From positions 258,683 to 322,682 of the forward strand of contig NZ_CACSIP010000001.1 of assembly GCF_902705885.1 (NCBI RefSeq): a stretch of 64,000 bases of DNA, written 5' to 3'. Source of the stretch: Mycolicibacterium austroafricanum (GTDB lineage Bacteria > Actinomycetota > Actinomycetes > Mycobacteriales > Mycobacteriaceae). The translations under genes were made by a program, and so were the position numbers. The notes beneath the pieces were generated by a model that worked only from the letters and a program-made list of their open reading frames with translations, did no database searches and was not told where the DNA came from. Shown here piece by piece: positions 47,035 through 57,839 of this stretch (positions within the stretch are counted from its first letter, which is position 1; the number at the start of each line of letters is the position of its first letter).

Positions 47035-48449
47035 TACTTGTCCGACCCGTCCAATAGTGACCATTGAGGACCGTCGGCGGTGTCGGTGACCTCGATGCCT
47101 GCTTCCTTGAGCCGATCGCGGATCGCGTCGGCCTCCGCCCAGTCGCGACGTGCCCTGGCATCTTCACGTCGCCGCACCTCGGCGAGCACGAGCACGTCCA
47201 CCGCCGCCAGCGCGGCCGACGTCTCGTCGCGAGACTCCCAGCGTTCGTCGAGCGGGTCGGCTCCGAGGATCCCCATCATCGCCCGGATCGACATCGCATG
47301 GGTAAGCGCCGTCTCGTGATCGCCTGCATCCAGTGCCCGGTTGCCCTCGGCTCTGGCCGCGTGCACCTCGGCGATCGCCGCGGGCACCGCGAGATCGTCA
47401 TCGAGGGCCGCACCGAACCTGGGGGTCCACTCACCCGGCACCACCGCACCCACTCGACTGCGCACCCGGTGAAGGAAGTCCTCGATGCCGGTGTAGGCCC
47501 TGGCGGCGTCCTGTAGCGCGTTCTCGGAGAACTCCAGCATCGACCGATAATGCGCGCTGCCCAGGTAGTAGCGCAGCTCGGCAGCCCGAACCCGTTGCAG
47601 CACAGCGGGTATCGCCAACACGTTGCCCAGCGACTTGCTCATCTTCTCGCCGCCCATGGTGACCCAGCCGTTGTGCAGCCAGAAGTTGGCGAACCCGTTC
47701 CCGGCGGCCTCGGCCTGGGCGATCTCGTTCTCGTGGTGCGGGAACACCAGATCCATGCCGCCGGCGTGGATGTCGAACTCGGGACCGAGGTACGCCTCAC
47801 ACATCGCGACGCACTCGGTGTGCCAACCCGGCCTGCCACGCCCCCAGGGCGTCGGCCACGAGGGTTCCCCCGGTTTGGCGCCCTTCCACAACGTGAAGTC
47901 ACGTTGGTCGCGCTTACCGGTCGCGACGCCTTCTCCCTGGTGGACGTCGTCGGGCTTGTGTCCGGAGAGCTTGCCGTATTCGGGCAACGTCGCGACGTCG
48001 AAGTACACGTCCCCGTCACCGGCATATGCGTGTCCCCGATCGATGAGCGCTTCGATCAGCTCGACCATCTGGGTGATGTGCCCGGTTGCTCGCGGCTCCG
48101 CCGACGGTGGGAGCACCCCCAGAGCGTCGTATGCCGCTGTGAACGCCCGCTCATAGGTCGCCGCCCATTCCCACCACGGCCGTCCCGCGTCGGCGGCTTT
48201 GTGGAGGATCTTGTCGTCGATGTCGGTGACGTTACGGATGAACGCCACGTCGAAGCCCTTGGCCGAGAGCCACCGGCGCAGCACGTCGAAGGCGACACCG
48301 CTGCGGACGTGGCCGATGTGGGGCAGTCCCTGCACGGTGGCGCCACACAGGTAGATCGAGACGTGACCGGGCCGCAGTGGCGCAAAATCGCGCACACCGC
48401 CAGACAAGGTGTCATAGAGCCGCATCCCAGATGCGGGGCGTTCGGTCAC
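47034..48449 (-). CDS. cysS: cysteinyl-tRNA synthetase
   Basis: A 471-aa class I synthetase. The HIGH-type motif is LPHIGHVRS (about residue 42), the zinc ligands include [21 protein letters not shown] and HHENEIAQ, and the second signature is [10 protein letters not shown]. It attaches cysteine to tRNA-Cys. The start is GTG at 48449. It lies between ispF (23 bp upstream) and rlmB. The catalytic zinc makes it one of the zinc-dependent proteins of the cell, though nothing links it to the Zur island. Confidence 0.96.
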   Translation of the reverse strand: MTERPASGMRLYDTLSGGVRDFAPLRPGHVSIYLCGATVQGLPHIGHVRSGVAFDVLRRWLSAKGFDVAFIRNVTDIDDKILHKAADAGRPWWEWAATYERAFTAAYDALGVLPPSAEPRATGHITQMVELIEALIDRGHAYAGDGDVYFDVATLPEYGKLSGHKPDDVHQGEGVATGKRDQRDFTLWKGAKPGEPSWPTPWGRGRPGWHTECVAMCEAYLGPEFDIHAGGMDLVFPHHENEIAQAEAAGNGFANFWLHNGWVTMGGEKMSKSLGNVLAIPAVLQRVRAAELRYYLGSAHYRSMLEFSENALQDAARAYTGIEDFLHRVRSRVGAVVPGEWTPRFGAALDDDLAVPAAIAEVHAARAEGNRALDAGDHETALTHAMSIRAMMGILGADPLDERWESRDETSAALAAVDVLVLAEVRRREDARARRDWAEADAIRDRLKEAGIEVTDTADGPQWSLLDGSDK

Positions 48450-48472
48450 GACGGGCCAGCTTACCGGCCAGT

Positions 48473-48970
48473 TCAGGCCTGATCGTCATCGCCGACCACA
48501 TCGGCTGTCAGGAGCGCGGTGGCGATCGCCGCCAGCCCCTCTCCCCGGCCGGTGAGACCGAGGCCGTCGGTGGTGGTCGCAGACACCGACACCGGCGCGT
48601 CGAGGAGTTCTGACAGCAGGCGCTGCGCCTCGGCGCGCCGCGGGCCGATCTTCGGGCGATTGCCGATGACCTGCACGGCGGCGTTCCCCACCCGGAATCC
48701 CGCGTCGGCCAACAGCGAACGCACATGCCGGAGCATGTCGGCGCCGCTGACTCCGCGCCATTCCGGACGCCCGGTGCCGAAGACGGCACCGATGTCACCC
48801 ATGCCCGCCGCCGACAGCAGCGCGTCACAGAGGGCATGCGCGGCCACGTCGCCGTCCGAGTGTCCGGCGCAGCCGTCATCGTCGTCGAACAGCAGGCACA
48901 GCAGCCAGCACGGACGTCCGGCTTCGATGGGGTGTACGTCGGTGCCGAGCCCGACTCTCGGGGTCGACAT
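48473..48970 (-). CDS. ispF: 2-C-methyl-D-erythritol 2,4-cyclodiphosphate synthase
   Basis: A 165-aa IspF. Metal ligands are seen in [11 protein letters not shown] and [29 protein letters not shown], and the substrate loop [15 protein letters not shown] lies near the C-terminus. It closes the cyclic diphosphate ring in the MEP route to isoprenoids. In other mycobacteria ispD lies between ispF and carD; here only 8 bp separate the two, so ispD is not in its usual place. The residues at the start ([14 protein letters not shown]) are normal, so this is not a truncated IspDF fusion. Confidence 0.95.
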   Translation of the reverse strand: MSTPRVGLGTDVHPIEAGRPCWLLCLLFDDDDGCAGHSDGDVAAHALCDALLSAAGMGDIGAVFGTGRPEWRGVSGADMLRHVRSLLADAGFRVGNAAVQVIGNRPKIGPRRAEAQRLLSELLDAPVSVSATTTDGLGLTGRGEGLAAIATALLTADVVGDDDQA

Positions 48971-48978
48971 CAGCGCCG

Positions 48979-49785
<807 letters not shown>

Positions 49786-50397
49786 GTGAACCCCTTCAAA
49801 CGGCGCACTCGTGCACCCGGGCGGACCGTCCCCGTCGCGCTCGCGACGTGCGGGCTGGCCGCGGCTGCTGCGTTGAGCGGCTGCAGTGCCGGTCAGGTCT
49901 CCCAGACCGCGACCCAGGAAGCGGCGATCAACGGCACCAGTGGCCTTGCGGGTGACATCGCCCTGCGCAACATCCACATGTACGCCGTCCAGACGACCGA
50001 CTACATCGAGCCCGGCACCGACGTCGACCTGATCTTCGTCGCCGCCAACACCTCACCGGACGTCGGCGACGAGCTCGTCTCGATCACCACAGACGTCGGC
50101 GAGGTGACGCTGCAGGGCAACACCAGCGTGCCGGTCAACGGCGTTCTGGTTGTCGGGACCCCCGACGGTCAGCCCAGCCCCCTGGAGAGCGTCGAGCCCG
50201 CGGACACCGCCCAGGCCACCGTGGAGCTGTCCAAGCCGGTCACCAACGGCCTGACCTACGACTTCACCTTCACCTTCGAGAAAGCGGGGGAGACCACCGT
50301 CGCCGTCCCGATCTCGGCCGGTGAGGCGCCCCATCGCGACTCCGGCGAATCGGGTGGCGGCGAATCGGGTGGCGGCCATTCGGGCGGCGGTCACTAG
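49786..50397 (+). CDS. lpqE: lipoprotein LpqE
   Basis: A 203-aa lipoprotein. The signal has a basic start ([12 protein letters not shown]), a hydrophobic stretch [17 protein letters not shown] and lipobox Cys at about 28. The mature domain reads [33 protein letters not shown] and ends in a Gly/Ser/His tail ([14 protein letters not shown]) that could bind metal or just be flexible. The GTG at 49786 follows AGGAGG. Position before radA matches Rv3584. Function is not established beyond a cell-envelope location. Confidence 0.88.
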   Translation: MNPFKRRTRAPGRTVPVALATCGLAAAAALSGCSAGQVSQTATQEAAINGTSGLAGDIALRNIHMYAVQTTDYIEPGTDVDLIFVAANTSPDVGDELVSITTDVGEVTLQGNTSVPVNGVLVVGTPDGQPSPLESVEPADTAQATVELSKPVTNGLTYDFTFTFEKAGETTVAVPISAGEAPHRDSGESGGGESGGGHSGGGH

Positions 50398-50484
50398 ACC
50401 GACCCGGCCGGACCGAGCTCATCGGTTCGAGACACGGCCGATAATCGGCGAGGTTATGTCGGTCCCTACGGTTACCGTCACGGC

Positions 50485-51873
50485 GTGGCCCGGGTCAATT
50501 CGAAAACGCGTTCGCAGTACCGCTGTTCGGAATGCCGGCACACCACCGCCAAGTGGGTGGGCCGCTGCCCTGAGTGCGGCACCTGGGGCACCGTCGACGA
50601 AGTCGCCCTGCTGACGGCTGCCGCGTCCGTCACCGCACGCGCGGTCGCCCCGTCCTCCCCTGCCGTTCCGATCAGCTCGATCGACCCCGGCACCACCCGG
50701 CACTTCCGCACCGGCGTCAGCGAACTGGACCGGGTTCTGGGCGGCGGCCTGGTACCCGGTTCGGTGACGCTGCTGGCGGGCGATCCGGGCGTCGGCAAGT
50801 CGACGCTGCTGCTCGAGGTGGTGCACCGCTGGGCTCAGACCGGGCGGCGCGCGCTGTACCTGTCCGGTGAGGAATCCGCCGGCCAGATCCGGTTGCGGGC
50901 CGAACGCACGGGCTGCACCCACGACGAGGTGTATCTCGCTGCGGAGTCGGATCTGCAGACTGCACTCGGTCACATCGACGCGGTGCAGCCCTCGCTCGTG
51001 GTGGTGGACTCGGTCCAGACGATGTCCACCGCCGAGGTCGACGGTGTCAGCGGCGGTGTCACCCAGGTCCGCGCGGTGACGACCGCGCTGACGATGACGG
51101 CGAAAACGACCGGCGTGGCCATCCTGCTCGTCGGGCACGTCACCAAGGAGGGCGCCATCGCCGGCCCCCGCTCCCTCGAGCACCTCGTCGACGTCGTGCT
51201 GCACTTCGAAGGTGACCGCTCGTCGTCACTGCGGATGGTGCGCGGCGTCAAGAACCGATTCGGCGCGGCCGATGAAGTCGGTTGTTTCCTGTTGCACGAC
51301 AACGGAATCGAATGTGTCTCCGACCCCTCCGGCCTGTTCCTCGACCAGCGCCCCAAGGCGGTGTCGGGCACCGCGGTGACGGTCACGCTCGACGGCAAAC
51401 GCCCGATGATCGGCGAGGTGCAGGCGCTGATCGGTTCGCCTGCGAGCGGCAGCCCGCGGCGTGCGGTCAGCGGTATCGACTCCTCGCGCGCCGCGATGAT
51501 CACCGCGGTGCTGGAGAAACGGGCCGGGCTCCGCGTCGGGATGAACGACATCTACCTGTCCACGGTCGGCGGGATGCGGCTGACGGACTCGTCGTCGGAC
51601 CTCGCGGTGGCGCTGGCGATCGCATCGGCATACGTGGACCTGGCGATGCCGACGACCGCGGTGGCCATCGGCGAGGTGGGCCTGGCCGGGGATCTACGGC
51701 GGGTCACCGGCATGGACCGCCGACTGGCCGAAGCCGCCCGGCTCGGGTTCACCTGTGCGGTGGTCCCCGCCGGTGTGACGTCCGCGCCGCCCGGGCTGCA
51801 GGTGGTCTCGGCCGACGACATCACCACGGCGTTGCAGGCGCTGCGACGGATCAGCAAGAATGACGCAAGCTGA
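50485..51873 (+). CDS. radA: DNA repair protein RadA
   Basis: 462 aa. An N-terminal zinc finger ([21 protein letters not shown]), a RecA-like ATPase with Walker [11 protein letters not shown] and the RadA-specific motif KNRFG in [14 protein letters not shown], then a Lon protease-like C-terminal domain ([30 protein letters not shown] stretch). RadA drives branch migration of recombination intermediates. The start is GTG at 50485. disA follows 43 bp later, a common pairing because both act on branched DNA. Confidence 0.95.
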   Translation: MARVNSKTRSQYRCSECRHTTAKWVGRCPECGTWGTVDEVALLTAAASVTARAVAPSSPAVPISSIDPGTTRHFRTGVSELDRVLGGGLVPGSVTLLAGDPGVGKSTLLLEVVHRWAQTGRRALYLSGEESAGQIRLRAERTGCTHDEVYLAAESDLQTALGHIDAVQPSLVVVDSVQTMSTAEVDGVSGGVTQVRAVTTALTMTAKTTGVAILLVGHVTKEGAIAGPRSLEHLVDVVLHFEGDRSSSLRMVRGVKNRFGAADEVGCFLLHDNGIECVSDPSGLFLDQRPKAVSGTAVTVTLDGKRPMIGEVQALIGSPASGSPRRAVSGIDSSRAAMITAVLEKRAGLRVGMNDIYLSTVGGMRLTDSSSDLAVALAIASAYVDLAMPTTAVAIGEVGLAGDLRRVTGMDRRLAEAARLGFTCAVVPAGVTSAPPGLQVVSADDITTALQALRRISKNDAS

Positions 51874-51916
51874 AGTAGGTCCGGGGCAGAGCCGACGACC
51901 CAACCGTGGAGAAGAC

Positions 51917-53035
51917 ATGGCCGTGAAGTCGACGGGTCGGGCCACCCGCACCGTGGTGCCCTTGGCGCGCCCCACGCTGCGGGAGACGATCGCCCGGCTG
52001 GCGCCGGGAACAGCTCTGCGCGACGGCCTGGAGCGCATCCTGCGGGGTCGGACCGGCGCCCTGATCGTCATCGGCTACGACGACGGCGTCGAGACCATCT
52101 GCGACGGCGGCTTCTCCCTCGACGTCCGGTATGCCCCGACCCGGTTACGCGAGCTGTCGAAGATGGACGGCGCGGTGGTGCTGTCCAGCGACGGCAGCCG
52201 CATCCTGCGCGCCAATGTCCAGTTGGTTCCGGATCCGTCGATCCCCACCGAGGAATCCGGTACCCGGCACCGCTCCGCGGAGCGCACCGCGATCCAGACC
52301 GGTTACCCGGTGATCTCGGTGAGCCACTCGATGAGCATCGTCACCGTCTACGTCGCCGGCGAGCGCCACGTGGTGCCCGAGTCGGCCACCATCCTGTCGC
52401 GGGCCAATCAGACCATCGACACCCTGGAGCGCTACAAGACCCGCCTCGACGAGGTCAGCAGGCAGCTGTCCACCGCCGAGATCGAGGATTTCGTCACGCT
52501 GCGCGACGTGATGACGGTGGTGCAGCGGCTGGAGATGGTGCGCCGGATCAGCCTCGAGATCGACTCCGACGTCGTCGAGCTGGGCACCGACGGCAGGCAG
52601 CTCAAGCTGCAACTGGAGGAACTCGTCGGGGACAACGACACCGACCGTGAGCTGATCGTGCGCGACTACCACGCCAACCCGGATCCCCCGTCCACGACTC
52701 AGGTCAGCGCCACCCTCGAGGAGCTCGACAGCCTCTCGGACGGCGAGCTGCTCGACTTCACCACCCTGGCACGGGTTTTCGGGTATCCGTCGACCGCCGA
52801 AGCCCAGGACTCCGCGATGAGCTCACGCGGTTACCGCGCCATGGCGGGCATCTCCAGGCTGCAGTTCGCCCATGTCGACCTGCTGGTCCGCTCGTTCGGA
52901 TCACTGCAGGGTCTGCTGGCGGCCAGCGCCAGCGACCTGCAATCGGTCGACGGGATCGGGTCGATGTGGGCCCGCCACATCCGAGAAGGCCTGTCAGCGC
53001 TGGCGGAATCCACGATCGCCGACCGGCTCGCCTGA
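51917..53035 (+). CDS. disA: DNA integrity scanning diadenylate cyclase
   Basis: A 372-aa DisA. The diadenylate cyclase domain includes KMDGAVVLS (DGA motif) and [17 protein letters not shown] (RHR motif), followed by a coiled linker and a C-terminal helix-hairpin-helix domain ([21 protein letters not shown]). It makes c-di-AMP from two ATP and stalls on damaged or branched DNA. The ATG at 51917 fits the conserved start better than ATG 51860, which overlaps the radA end. Confidence 0.95.
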   Translation: MAVKSTGRATRTVVPLARPTLRETIARLAPGTALRDGLERILRGRTGALIVIGYDDGVETICDGGFSLDVRYAPTRLRELSKMDGAVVLSSDGSRILRANVQLVPDPSIPTEESGTRHRSAERTAIQTGYPVISVSHSMSIVTVYVAGERHVVPESATILSRANQTIDTLERYKTRLDEVSRQLSTAEIEDFVTLRDVMTVVQRLEMVRRISLEIDSDVVELGTDGRQLKLQLEELVGDNDTDRELIVRDYHANPDPPSTTQVSATLEELDSLSDGELLDFTTLARVFGYPSTAEAQDSAMSSRGYRAMAGISRLQFAHVDLLVRSFGSLQGLLAASASDLQSVDGIGSMWARHIREGLSALAESTIADRLA

Positions 53036-53044
53036 CCGCCGCAT

Positions 53045-53824
53045 TCAGCCGACGGGACCCGGTATCGGCATGTGCTGCGCGCCGTCGGCGGTGCCCTGCC
53101 CGGGCGGGGCGGCCGAATCGGCGAGGACGAACGGCACGGGGGCCGAACGCAGGTTGCCCAACTGCACGACCAGGTTGTAGGTCCCCGGCCCGATGGGCTC
53201 GCGCGGCAGCGGGCAGTTCGGGGCGGAACTCATCCCGGTCCACGTCACCTCGGTGGTCACCTGCTCGCCCGGCTGGAAGGTCTTGATCAGCGTCTCGTTG
53301 GACGGTGCGCAGTCGAGGTTGGACCACAGGCGTTGATTGTCCAGCGAGTACACGTACGCGGCCAGCACGGCGGCGCCCACATCACGCTGGCAGGCGACCA
53401 GGCCGATGTTGGTGACGACCATGGTGAACTTCGGCTGGTCACCGACCACGTACTGCGGCACGTTGGTGATGCCCTTGACCGCGAGTGTGGAGTCGGGGCA
53501 GTCGTCACCCTCCTGCAGCAGCGGCGGTGGCACGACGGCGGCCGTCGGAGTGGGGGTGGGCGGCGGAGCGTCCTGAGCCGGCGGCTGGATCGGCGTTTTG
53601 ACCTCGGGGTTCTCCCCGGGCAGCGGGGTGGGTGGAGCGGCCTCTGCCGACGCCGCGGACTCGTTCGCGGTGGGCTGTTCGGAGCTGGTGCTGTTCATCA
53701 CGACCACCGCGACGATGGCGGCGATCACGCCGATGACGAGCACCGCGATGCCGAGCGCCAGCGCCCTGCGTCGCCAGTAGATCTGTTGAGGCAGGGGGCC
53801 ATGCGGTTCTAGATCCAGCACCAC
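53045..53824 (-). CDS. membrane-anchored extracytoplasmic protein (Rv3587c-like)
   Basis: A 259-aa protein with a short cytoplasmic start, one membrane helix (ALGIAVLVIGVIAAIVAVVVM at about 21-41) and a Pro/Ala-rich linker. The folded domain has several Cys (GDDCPDST, GLVACQRDV, LDCAPSNE, APNCPLPRE) that probably form two disulfides. No enzyme motif is seen. Position downstream of disA on the other strand matches Rv3587c. The start is GTG at 53824. It converges on disA and lies 56 bp from canB, on the same strand. Confidence 0.8.
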   Translation of the reverse strand: MVLDLEPHGPLPQQIYWRRRALALGIAVLVIGVIAAIVAVVVMNSTSSEQPTANESAASAEAAPPTPLPGENPEVKTPIQPPAQDAPPPTPTPTAAVVPPPLLQEGDDCPDSTLAVKGITNVPQYVVGDQPKFTMVVTNIGLVACQRDVGAAVLAAYVYSLDNQRLWSNLDCAPSNETLIKTFQPGEQVTTEVTWTGMSSAPNCPLPREPIGPGTYNLVVQLGNLRSAPVPFVLADSAAPPGQGTADGAQHMPIPGPVG

Positions 53825-53880
53825 ATCACGGTAAGGGCACGTCAGGCCACCACGTTCGAGGTCGCTCGGCGTGTCGCGCC

Positions 53881-54510
53881 TCAGCCTTCGCCGATATCAC
53901 CTATATGGTCGCGCAACACCACCTGCCCGTCGGCGAGCTGGTACGTCAGCCCGACGATGGCCAGATCGCCCCTCTGCACCGCCTCGGCAATCGCCGTCGA
54001 CCTGCTGAGCAGTTGTTTGCCGGTTTCGGTGACGTGCCTGGCCTCGAACTCGTCCACCCGGGTCAGTCCGTCGCGGCGGCCGGACAGGATCGACGGAATG
54101 ACCCGTTCCACCACGTCGCGGACATAGCCGCCCGGCACCTGTCCGTCATCGAGGGCTGTCAGCGTCGCTCCGACAGCGCCGCAGCTGTCATGGCCCAGCA
54201 CCACGATCAGCGGGACGTTCAGGACGGTTACGGCGTACTCGATCGACCCGAGCACGGAGCTGTCGACGACGTGGCCGGCGGTACGTACCACGAACATGTC
54301 GCCCAGGCCCTGGTCGAAGATGATCTCGGCGGCCACCCGGCTGTCGGCGCATCCGAACACCACCGCGGTCGGCTTCTGGGCTCCGGCAAGGCTGGCCCGG
54401 TGCTCGATGCTCTGGCTGGGATGCTCGGCCTTGCCTGCGACGAACCGCTCGTTACCCTCCTTGAGTGCTTTCCAGGCGGTTAACGGACTCGAGTTGGGCA
54501 TGGTCGTCAT
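53881..54510 (-). CDS. canB: beta-class carbonic anhydrase
   Basis: 209 aa. Zinc ligands are seen in VFGCADSRV (Cys, with the Asp-Arg dyad) and LGHDSCGAV (His and Cys). The enzyme interconverts CO2 and bicarbonate. The ATG at 54510 (MTTMPNSSP) precedes the conserved LKEGNERFV region; a longer frame upstream overlaps mutY and is rejected. It matches Rv3588c. The gene starts almost back to back with mutY, with which it may share a promoter region. Confidence 0.93.
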   Translation of the reverse strand: MTTMPNSSPLTAWKALKEGNERFVAGKAEHPSQSIEHRASLAGAQKPTAVVFGCADSRVAAEIIFDQGLGDMFVVRTAGHVVDSSVLGSIEYAVTVLNVPLIVVLGHDSCGAVGATLTALDDGQVPGGYVRDVVERVIPSILSGRRDGLTRVDEFEARHVTETGKQLLSRSTAIAEAVQRGDLAIVGLTYQLADGQVVLRDHIGDIGEG

Positions 54511-54529
54511 TCTGCCCGATTGGGCTTCC

Positions 54530-55396
54530 ATGATCGATTCGGGTGAACTGCTCGACTGGTATGCACACGCCCAGCGCGACCTGCCATGGCGGCGTCCCGG
54601 AGTCTCGGCGTGGCAGATCCTGGTCAGCGAGTTCATGCTGCAGCAGACACCGGTCGCTCGGGTGGAGCCGATCTGGCTGGCGTGGGTGGCCCGCTGGCCC
54701 ACCCCGTCGGCGACGGCGGCAGCCAGTGCCGCCGATGTCCTCCGGGCCTGGGGCAAGCTCGGTTACCCCCGGCGGGCCAAGCGACTACACGAATGCGCGA
54801 CGGTGATCGCCACCGAGCACGGCGACGTCGTGCCCGAGGACGTCGACACACTGCTGGCGCTGCCCGGTGTCGGCACCTACACCGCGCGCGCGGTCGCCTG
54901 CTTCGCCTATCAGCGCCGGGTCCCCGTGGTCGACACGAACGTGAGGCGGGTGGTCGCGAGGGCCGTGCACGGCCGCGAGGACGCCGCGCCACCGTCGGCG
55001 CGTGACCTCGACGACGTCGCGGCCCTTCTGCCCGATGATGTGCGGGCACCGGCGTTCTCGGTTGCACTGATGGAACTCGGCGCCACGGTGTGCACGGCGC
55101 GCGCGCCACGCTGCGGGGTATGCCCGTTGAGTCGGTGCGCATGGCGGTCGAGAGGGTTCCCGGCCGGCACCGGCCCGCCCCGGCGGACGCAGCGATACGC
55201 AGGCACCGACCGCCAGGTACGCGGTCGACTGCTCGATGTGTTGCGCGGCAACGCTTTTCCTGTCACACGGGCGGAGCTCGACCTGGCGTGGACAACCGAC
55301 ACCGCCCAGCGGGACCGAGCACTGGACTCGCTGCTGGTCGACGGGTTGGTGGAGCAGACGGCAGATGGCCGGTTCGCGCTGTGCGGCGAGGGATGA
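54530..55396 (+). CDS. mutY: adenine DNA glycosylase MutY
   Basis: About 288 aa. The helix-hairpin-helix/GPD region is LLALPGVGTYTARAVACFAY with VVDTNVRRV (catalytic Asp). Conserved N-terminal residues are DLPWRRPGVSAWQILVSEFMLQQTPV. The iron-sulfur loop reads CTARAPRCGVCPLSRC, with four residues between the last two Cys, as in the M. tuberculosis protein I recall. MutY removes adenine opposite 8-oxoguanine. The ATG at 54530 avoids overlap with canB; an ATG at 54500 would give 298 aa and overlap it. Confidence 0.93.
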   Translation: MIDSGELLDWYAHAQRDLPWRRPGVSAWQILVSEFMLQQTPVARVEPIWLAWVARWPTPSATAAASAADVLRAWGKLGYPRRAKRLHECATVIATEHGDVVPEDVDTLLALPGVGTYTARAVACFAYQRRVPVVDTNVRRVVARAVHGREDAAPPSARDLDDVAALLPDDVRAPAFSVALMELGATVCTARAPRCGVCPLSRCAWRSRGFPAGTGPPRRTQRYAGTDRQVRGRLLDVLRGNAFPVTRAELDLAWTTDTAQRDRALDSLLVDGLVEQTADGRFALCGEG

Positions 55397-55415
55397 GCCC
55401 GGGGGTTCAGCGCGG

Positions 55416-56390
55416 TCAGGCCGTAGCTGCGCTGTCCGAATCAGCGCAGGCGAAGCGCCGCCGGTAGTCCGAGGGCGTCACGCCGATGACACGCCGGAAG
55501 TGGTGGCGCAGCAGCGTCGCGTTACCGAACCCGGACTGTTCGGCGATGTGATCGATGTCCAGCGTGGACTCCTCGAGCAGCCGCCGGGCGAACAGCACCC
55601 GCTGGTCGGTCACCCACTGCATCGGGGTGCGGCCGGTCTCCTCGACGAACCGGCGCGCGAAGGTGCGGGCCGACATGTGCGCCCGCTTGGCGAGCGTGCC
55701 CACGGTGTGCGGTTTGTCCAGGTTGGTCAGAATCCAGTCCAGATGGGGGGCGAACCTCTCGGAGCAGCGCACCGGGATCGGTTGGTCGATGTACTGCCGC
55801 TGGCCGCCGTCGCGTTGCGGCGGCACCACCATCCTGCGCGCGATCTTGTTGGTGACCTCGCTTCCCAGTTCGCGACGCACCAGGTGCAGACACGCGTCGA
55901 TGCCCGCTGCCGTTCCCGCGCTGGTGATCAGGTCACCGTCGTCGACGAACAGCACATTGCGGTCGACCTTGGCGGTCGGGTACATGGCCGCCAGTCGGTC
56001 GGCATGCATCCAGTGGGTGGTGCAGGGACGTCCGTCCAGCAATCCGGCCGCACCGGCGACGAACGCACCCGAACACACGGTCAGGATGATCGCCCCCGAG
56101 TCGGCCGCCCGGCGGACGGCATCCAGTGCGTCCGGCGAATAGCCGGACCCGCCGATGGCCGGTATGGCGACCAGGTCGGCGCCGATCAGGTCGTCGAGTC
56201 CGTGATCGGGGATGATGGTAGCCCCGACGGCGGTCCGCAGCGGCTTTGCCGGCTCCGGACCGCACACCTTGAAGTCGAAGTTGGGCACCCCGTCGGCCGA
56301 TCGGTCGATGCCGAACACCTCGCAGATGACGCCGAACTCGAAGACCGCAAGGCCGTCGAGCACCAATGCGGAGACACTTCTCAACGCCAT
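55416..56390 (-). CDS. GlxA-family AraC-type regulator (DJ-1/PfpI plus HTH)
   Basis: 324 aa in two domains. The N-terminal 180 residues are a DJ-1/PfpI-like domain (LVLDGLAVFEFGVICEVFG, then ILTVCSGAFVAGAAGLLDG with the Cys in the elbow position). The C-terminal AraC helix-turn-helix covers TLAKRAHMSARTFARRFVEETG and HIAEQSGFGNATLLRHHFRR. Members of the GlxA group respond to amide or aldehyde signals, but this one has no known inducer. It is divergent from a small membrane-protein gene and does not occur at this place in M. tuberculosis as I recall it. Confidence 0.88.
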   Translation of the reverse strand: MALRSVSALVLDGLAVFEFGVICEVFGIDRSADGVPNFDFKVCGPEPAKPLRTAVGATIIPDHGLDDLIGADLVAIPAIGGSGYSPDALDAVRRAADSGAIILTVCSGAFVAGAAGLLDGRPCTTHWMHADRLAAMYPTAKVDRNVLFVDDGDLITSAGTAAGIDACLHLVRRELGSEVTNKIARRMVVPPQRDGGQRQYIDQPIPVRCSERFAPHLDWILTNLDKPHTVGTLAKRAHMSARTFARRFVEETGRTPMQWVTDQRVLFARRLLEESTLDIDHIAEQSGFGNATLLRHHFRRVIGVTPSDYRRRFACADSDSAATA

Positions 56391-56462
56391 GGCAGCATCT
56401 TAGCCATCTGTGTCGCTTCTGCCACTGTTGGCATGATATTACCTGAGTGGACCATTACTGCC

Positions 56463-56705
56463 ATGAGTAGCGCACTGACCTTTCTCAACCTCTTCGCCCC
56501 GTTCGCCCTCGTCGCAACGCTCGTCTGGGCGGCCCGCCGGTCCGGCACTCTGCGACTGCACCTCGACCAGTTCGATGTCGCGGCCCCGATGGGCGGCCGG
56601 CTCTTCCACGACGCCTCCGCCACTCGTCACGACCCCGACATCCGGGCCCGATTCGAGCAGCAGCCCATCTGGCCGAGTTCAGGCGTTACGGGCGAACGTC
56701 GATAG
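56463..56705 (+). CDS. small membrane protein, unannotated-type ORF
   Basis: An 80-aa protein beginning MSSALTFLNLFAPFALVATL, with one clear membrane helix (about 5-24), then a basic RRSGTLRLHLDQFDVAAP segment and an acidic/Arg-rich tail ending in a Pro/Trp stretch. I recall similar short proteins in other mycobacteria at this place. The ATG at 56463 is the best start; a longer in-frame ATG occurs upstream at 56433. The 3' end overlaps the convergent hydrolase gene by 27 bp. Function unknown. Confidence 0.62.
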   Translation: MSSALTFLNLFAPFALVATLVWAARRSGTLRLHLDQFDVAAPMGGRLFHDASATRHDPDIRARFEQQPIWPSSGVTGERR

Positions 56706-57449
56706 GAACGCTTCAACGGCGTCCCGGTATTTCCCGGGCGCGTCATCGTGGACGAGGTGACCCGCGTCGGGCACCTTCAGGAACGTCGTCCGGGCCCCCG
56801 ATTCCGCCATTGCCTCCATCTGGCCGAGCGGGGTGACCGAGTTCCCGGCCTCCAGGAGCAGGGTCGGTGCCTCCACCGCACGCCATTGCGTCCAGTAGTC
56901 GCGGGTGCCCCACTCAGCGGCGATCTCGATCCACCTTTGCGGGTCTCCGTGCAGGCGCCAACCCGTATCGGTGCGGTCGAACGCCTCCAGGAAGTACCGC
57001 CCCGCGACCGGCCCGAACTCGTCGTACACCTGCTGGGCGGTGCTGAACTCCGCGGGCAACGCGTGTAGCCACGGCTCCCACGGCCCCGTCGTCCTGCCCC
57101 GGAAGTCCGGTGCCATGTCCTCGACGACCACGGCAGCGACCATTTCCGGTCGTGCTGCAGCCAGGCACCACGAGTGCAACGCTCCCATCGAATGCCCGAT
57201 CATGATCGCCGGCCTGCAGAGGCCGGCGACCGCGTCGCCGAGGTCGGCGACGAACCGCTCGGTGGAGATCGGGAAACCGTCGTCCACCCCGCGGCCACGG
57301 TGCCACGGCGCGTCGTAGGTGAAGACCTCGCCGAACTGTGTCAGCCAGGGCAGCTGGCGCGACCACGTGGCGCCCCGGCCCATCAACCCGTGTACCAGCA
57401 CCAGCGGAACCCCGGAGCCGCCGTGGTCGACCAGCAGTGGTGAGTCCAT
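56679..57449 (-). CDS. alpha/beta hydrolase (Rv3591c-like)
   Basis: 256 aa with VLVHGLMGRGATW near residue 18, the nucleophile elbow GHSMGAL around residue 84, a late acidic residue in LLLEAGNSVTPLG and the His in DAGHLVHDDAPG. The DAPWHRGRG loop is unusual. Hydrolases of this kind act on esters or epoxides; the substrate is unknown. It matches the Rv3591c position. The start at 57449 (MDSPLLVDHGG) is clean and the gene is divergent from mhuD. Confidence 0.84.
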   Translation of the reverse strand: MDSPLLVDHGGSGVPLVLVHGLMGRGATWSRQLPWLTQFGEVFTYDAPWHRGRGVDDGFPISTERFVADLGDAVAGLCRPAIMIGHSMGALHSWCLAAARPEMVAAVVVEDMAPDFRGRTTGPWEPWLHALPAEFSTAQQVYDEFGPVAGRYFLEAFDRTDTGWRLHGDPQRWIEIAAEWGTRDYWTQWRAVEAPTLLLEAGNSVTPLGQMEAMAESGARTTFLKVPDAGHLVHDDAPGKYRDAVEAFLSTFARNA

Positions 57450-57487
57450 GTGCTCATCTTGCCCAGGGGTAGCGGTAACCTGACCGC

Positions 57488-57817
57488 ATGCCCAGCCAGA
57501 ACCCCGTGGTGAAGATCAACGCAATCGAGGTCCCGCCCGACGCCGGTCCGGAACTGGAGAAGCGGTTCGCCCACCGCGCCCACGCCGTGGACAACCAGCC
57601 CGGCTTCCTCGGCTTCCAGCTGCTGCGCCCCATCAAGGGCGAGGATCGCTACTTCGTGGTGACCCAGTGGGAGTCCGAAGAGGCGTTCCAGGCTTGGGCC
57701 ACCGGCCCCGCCATCGAGGCGCATGCCGGTGAGCGCGCCAATCCGGTGGCCACCGGAGCATCATTGCTGGAGTTCGAAGTTGTACTCGACGTTGCGGGGA
57801 CTGACGCCACGGCGTGA
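57488..57817 (+). CDS. mhuD: mycobilin-producing heme-degrading monooxygenase
   Basis: A 109-aa IsdG-type protein. It starts with 4 extra residues compared with Rv3592, then VVKINAIEVPP. Expected heme-site residues are present as Asn11, Trp70 and His79 (Asn7, Trp66 and His75 in M. tuberculosis numbering). MhuD opens heme to mycobilin and releases iron without CO. It is divergent from the hydrolase gene and upstream of lpqF. No iron-box could be recognised with confidence. Confidence 0.93.
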   Translation: MPSQNPVVKINAIEVPPDAGPELEKRFAHRAHAVDNQPGFLGFQLLRPIKGEDRYFVVTQWESEEAFQAWATGPAIEAHAGERANPVATGASLLEFEVVLDVAGTDATA

Positions 57818-57839
57818 GGCAGTCCGGGGCCGACGGCGA

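Noticed and set aside
55236..56462. Upstream part of a long plus-strand frame ending at 56705
   Set aside because: Antisense to mutY end and the GlxA-type gene; only the last 80 codons look like a real protein.
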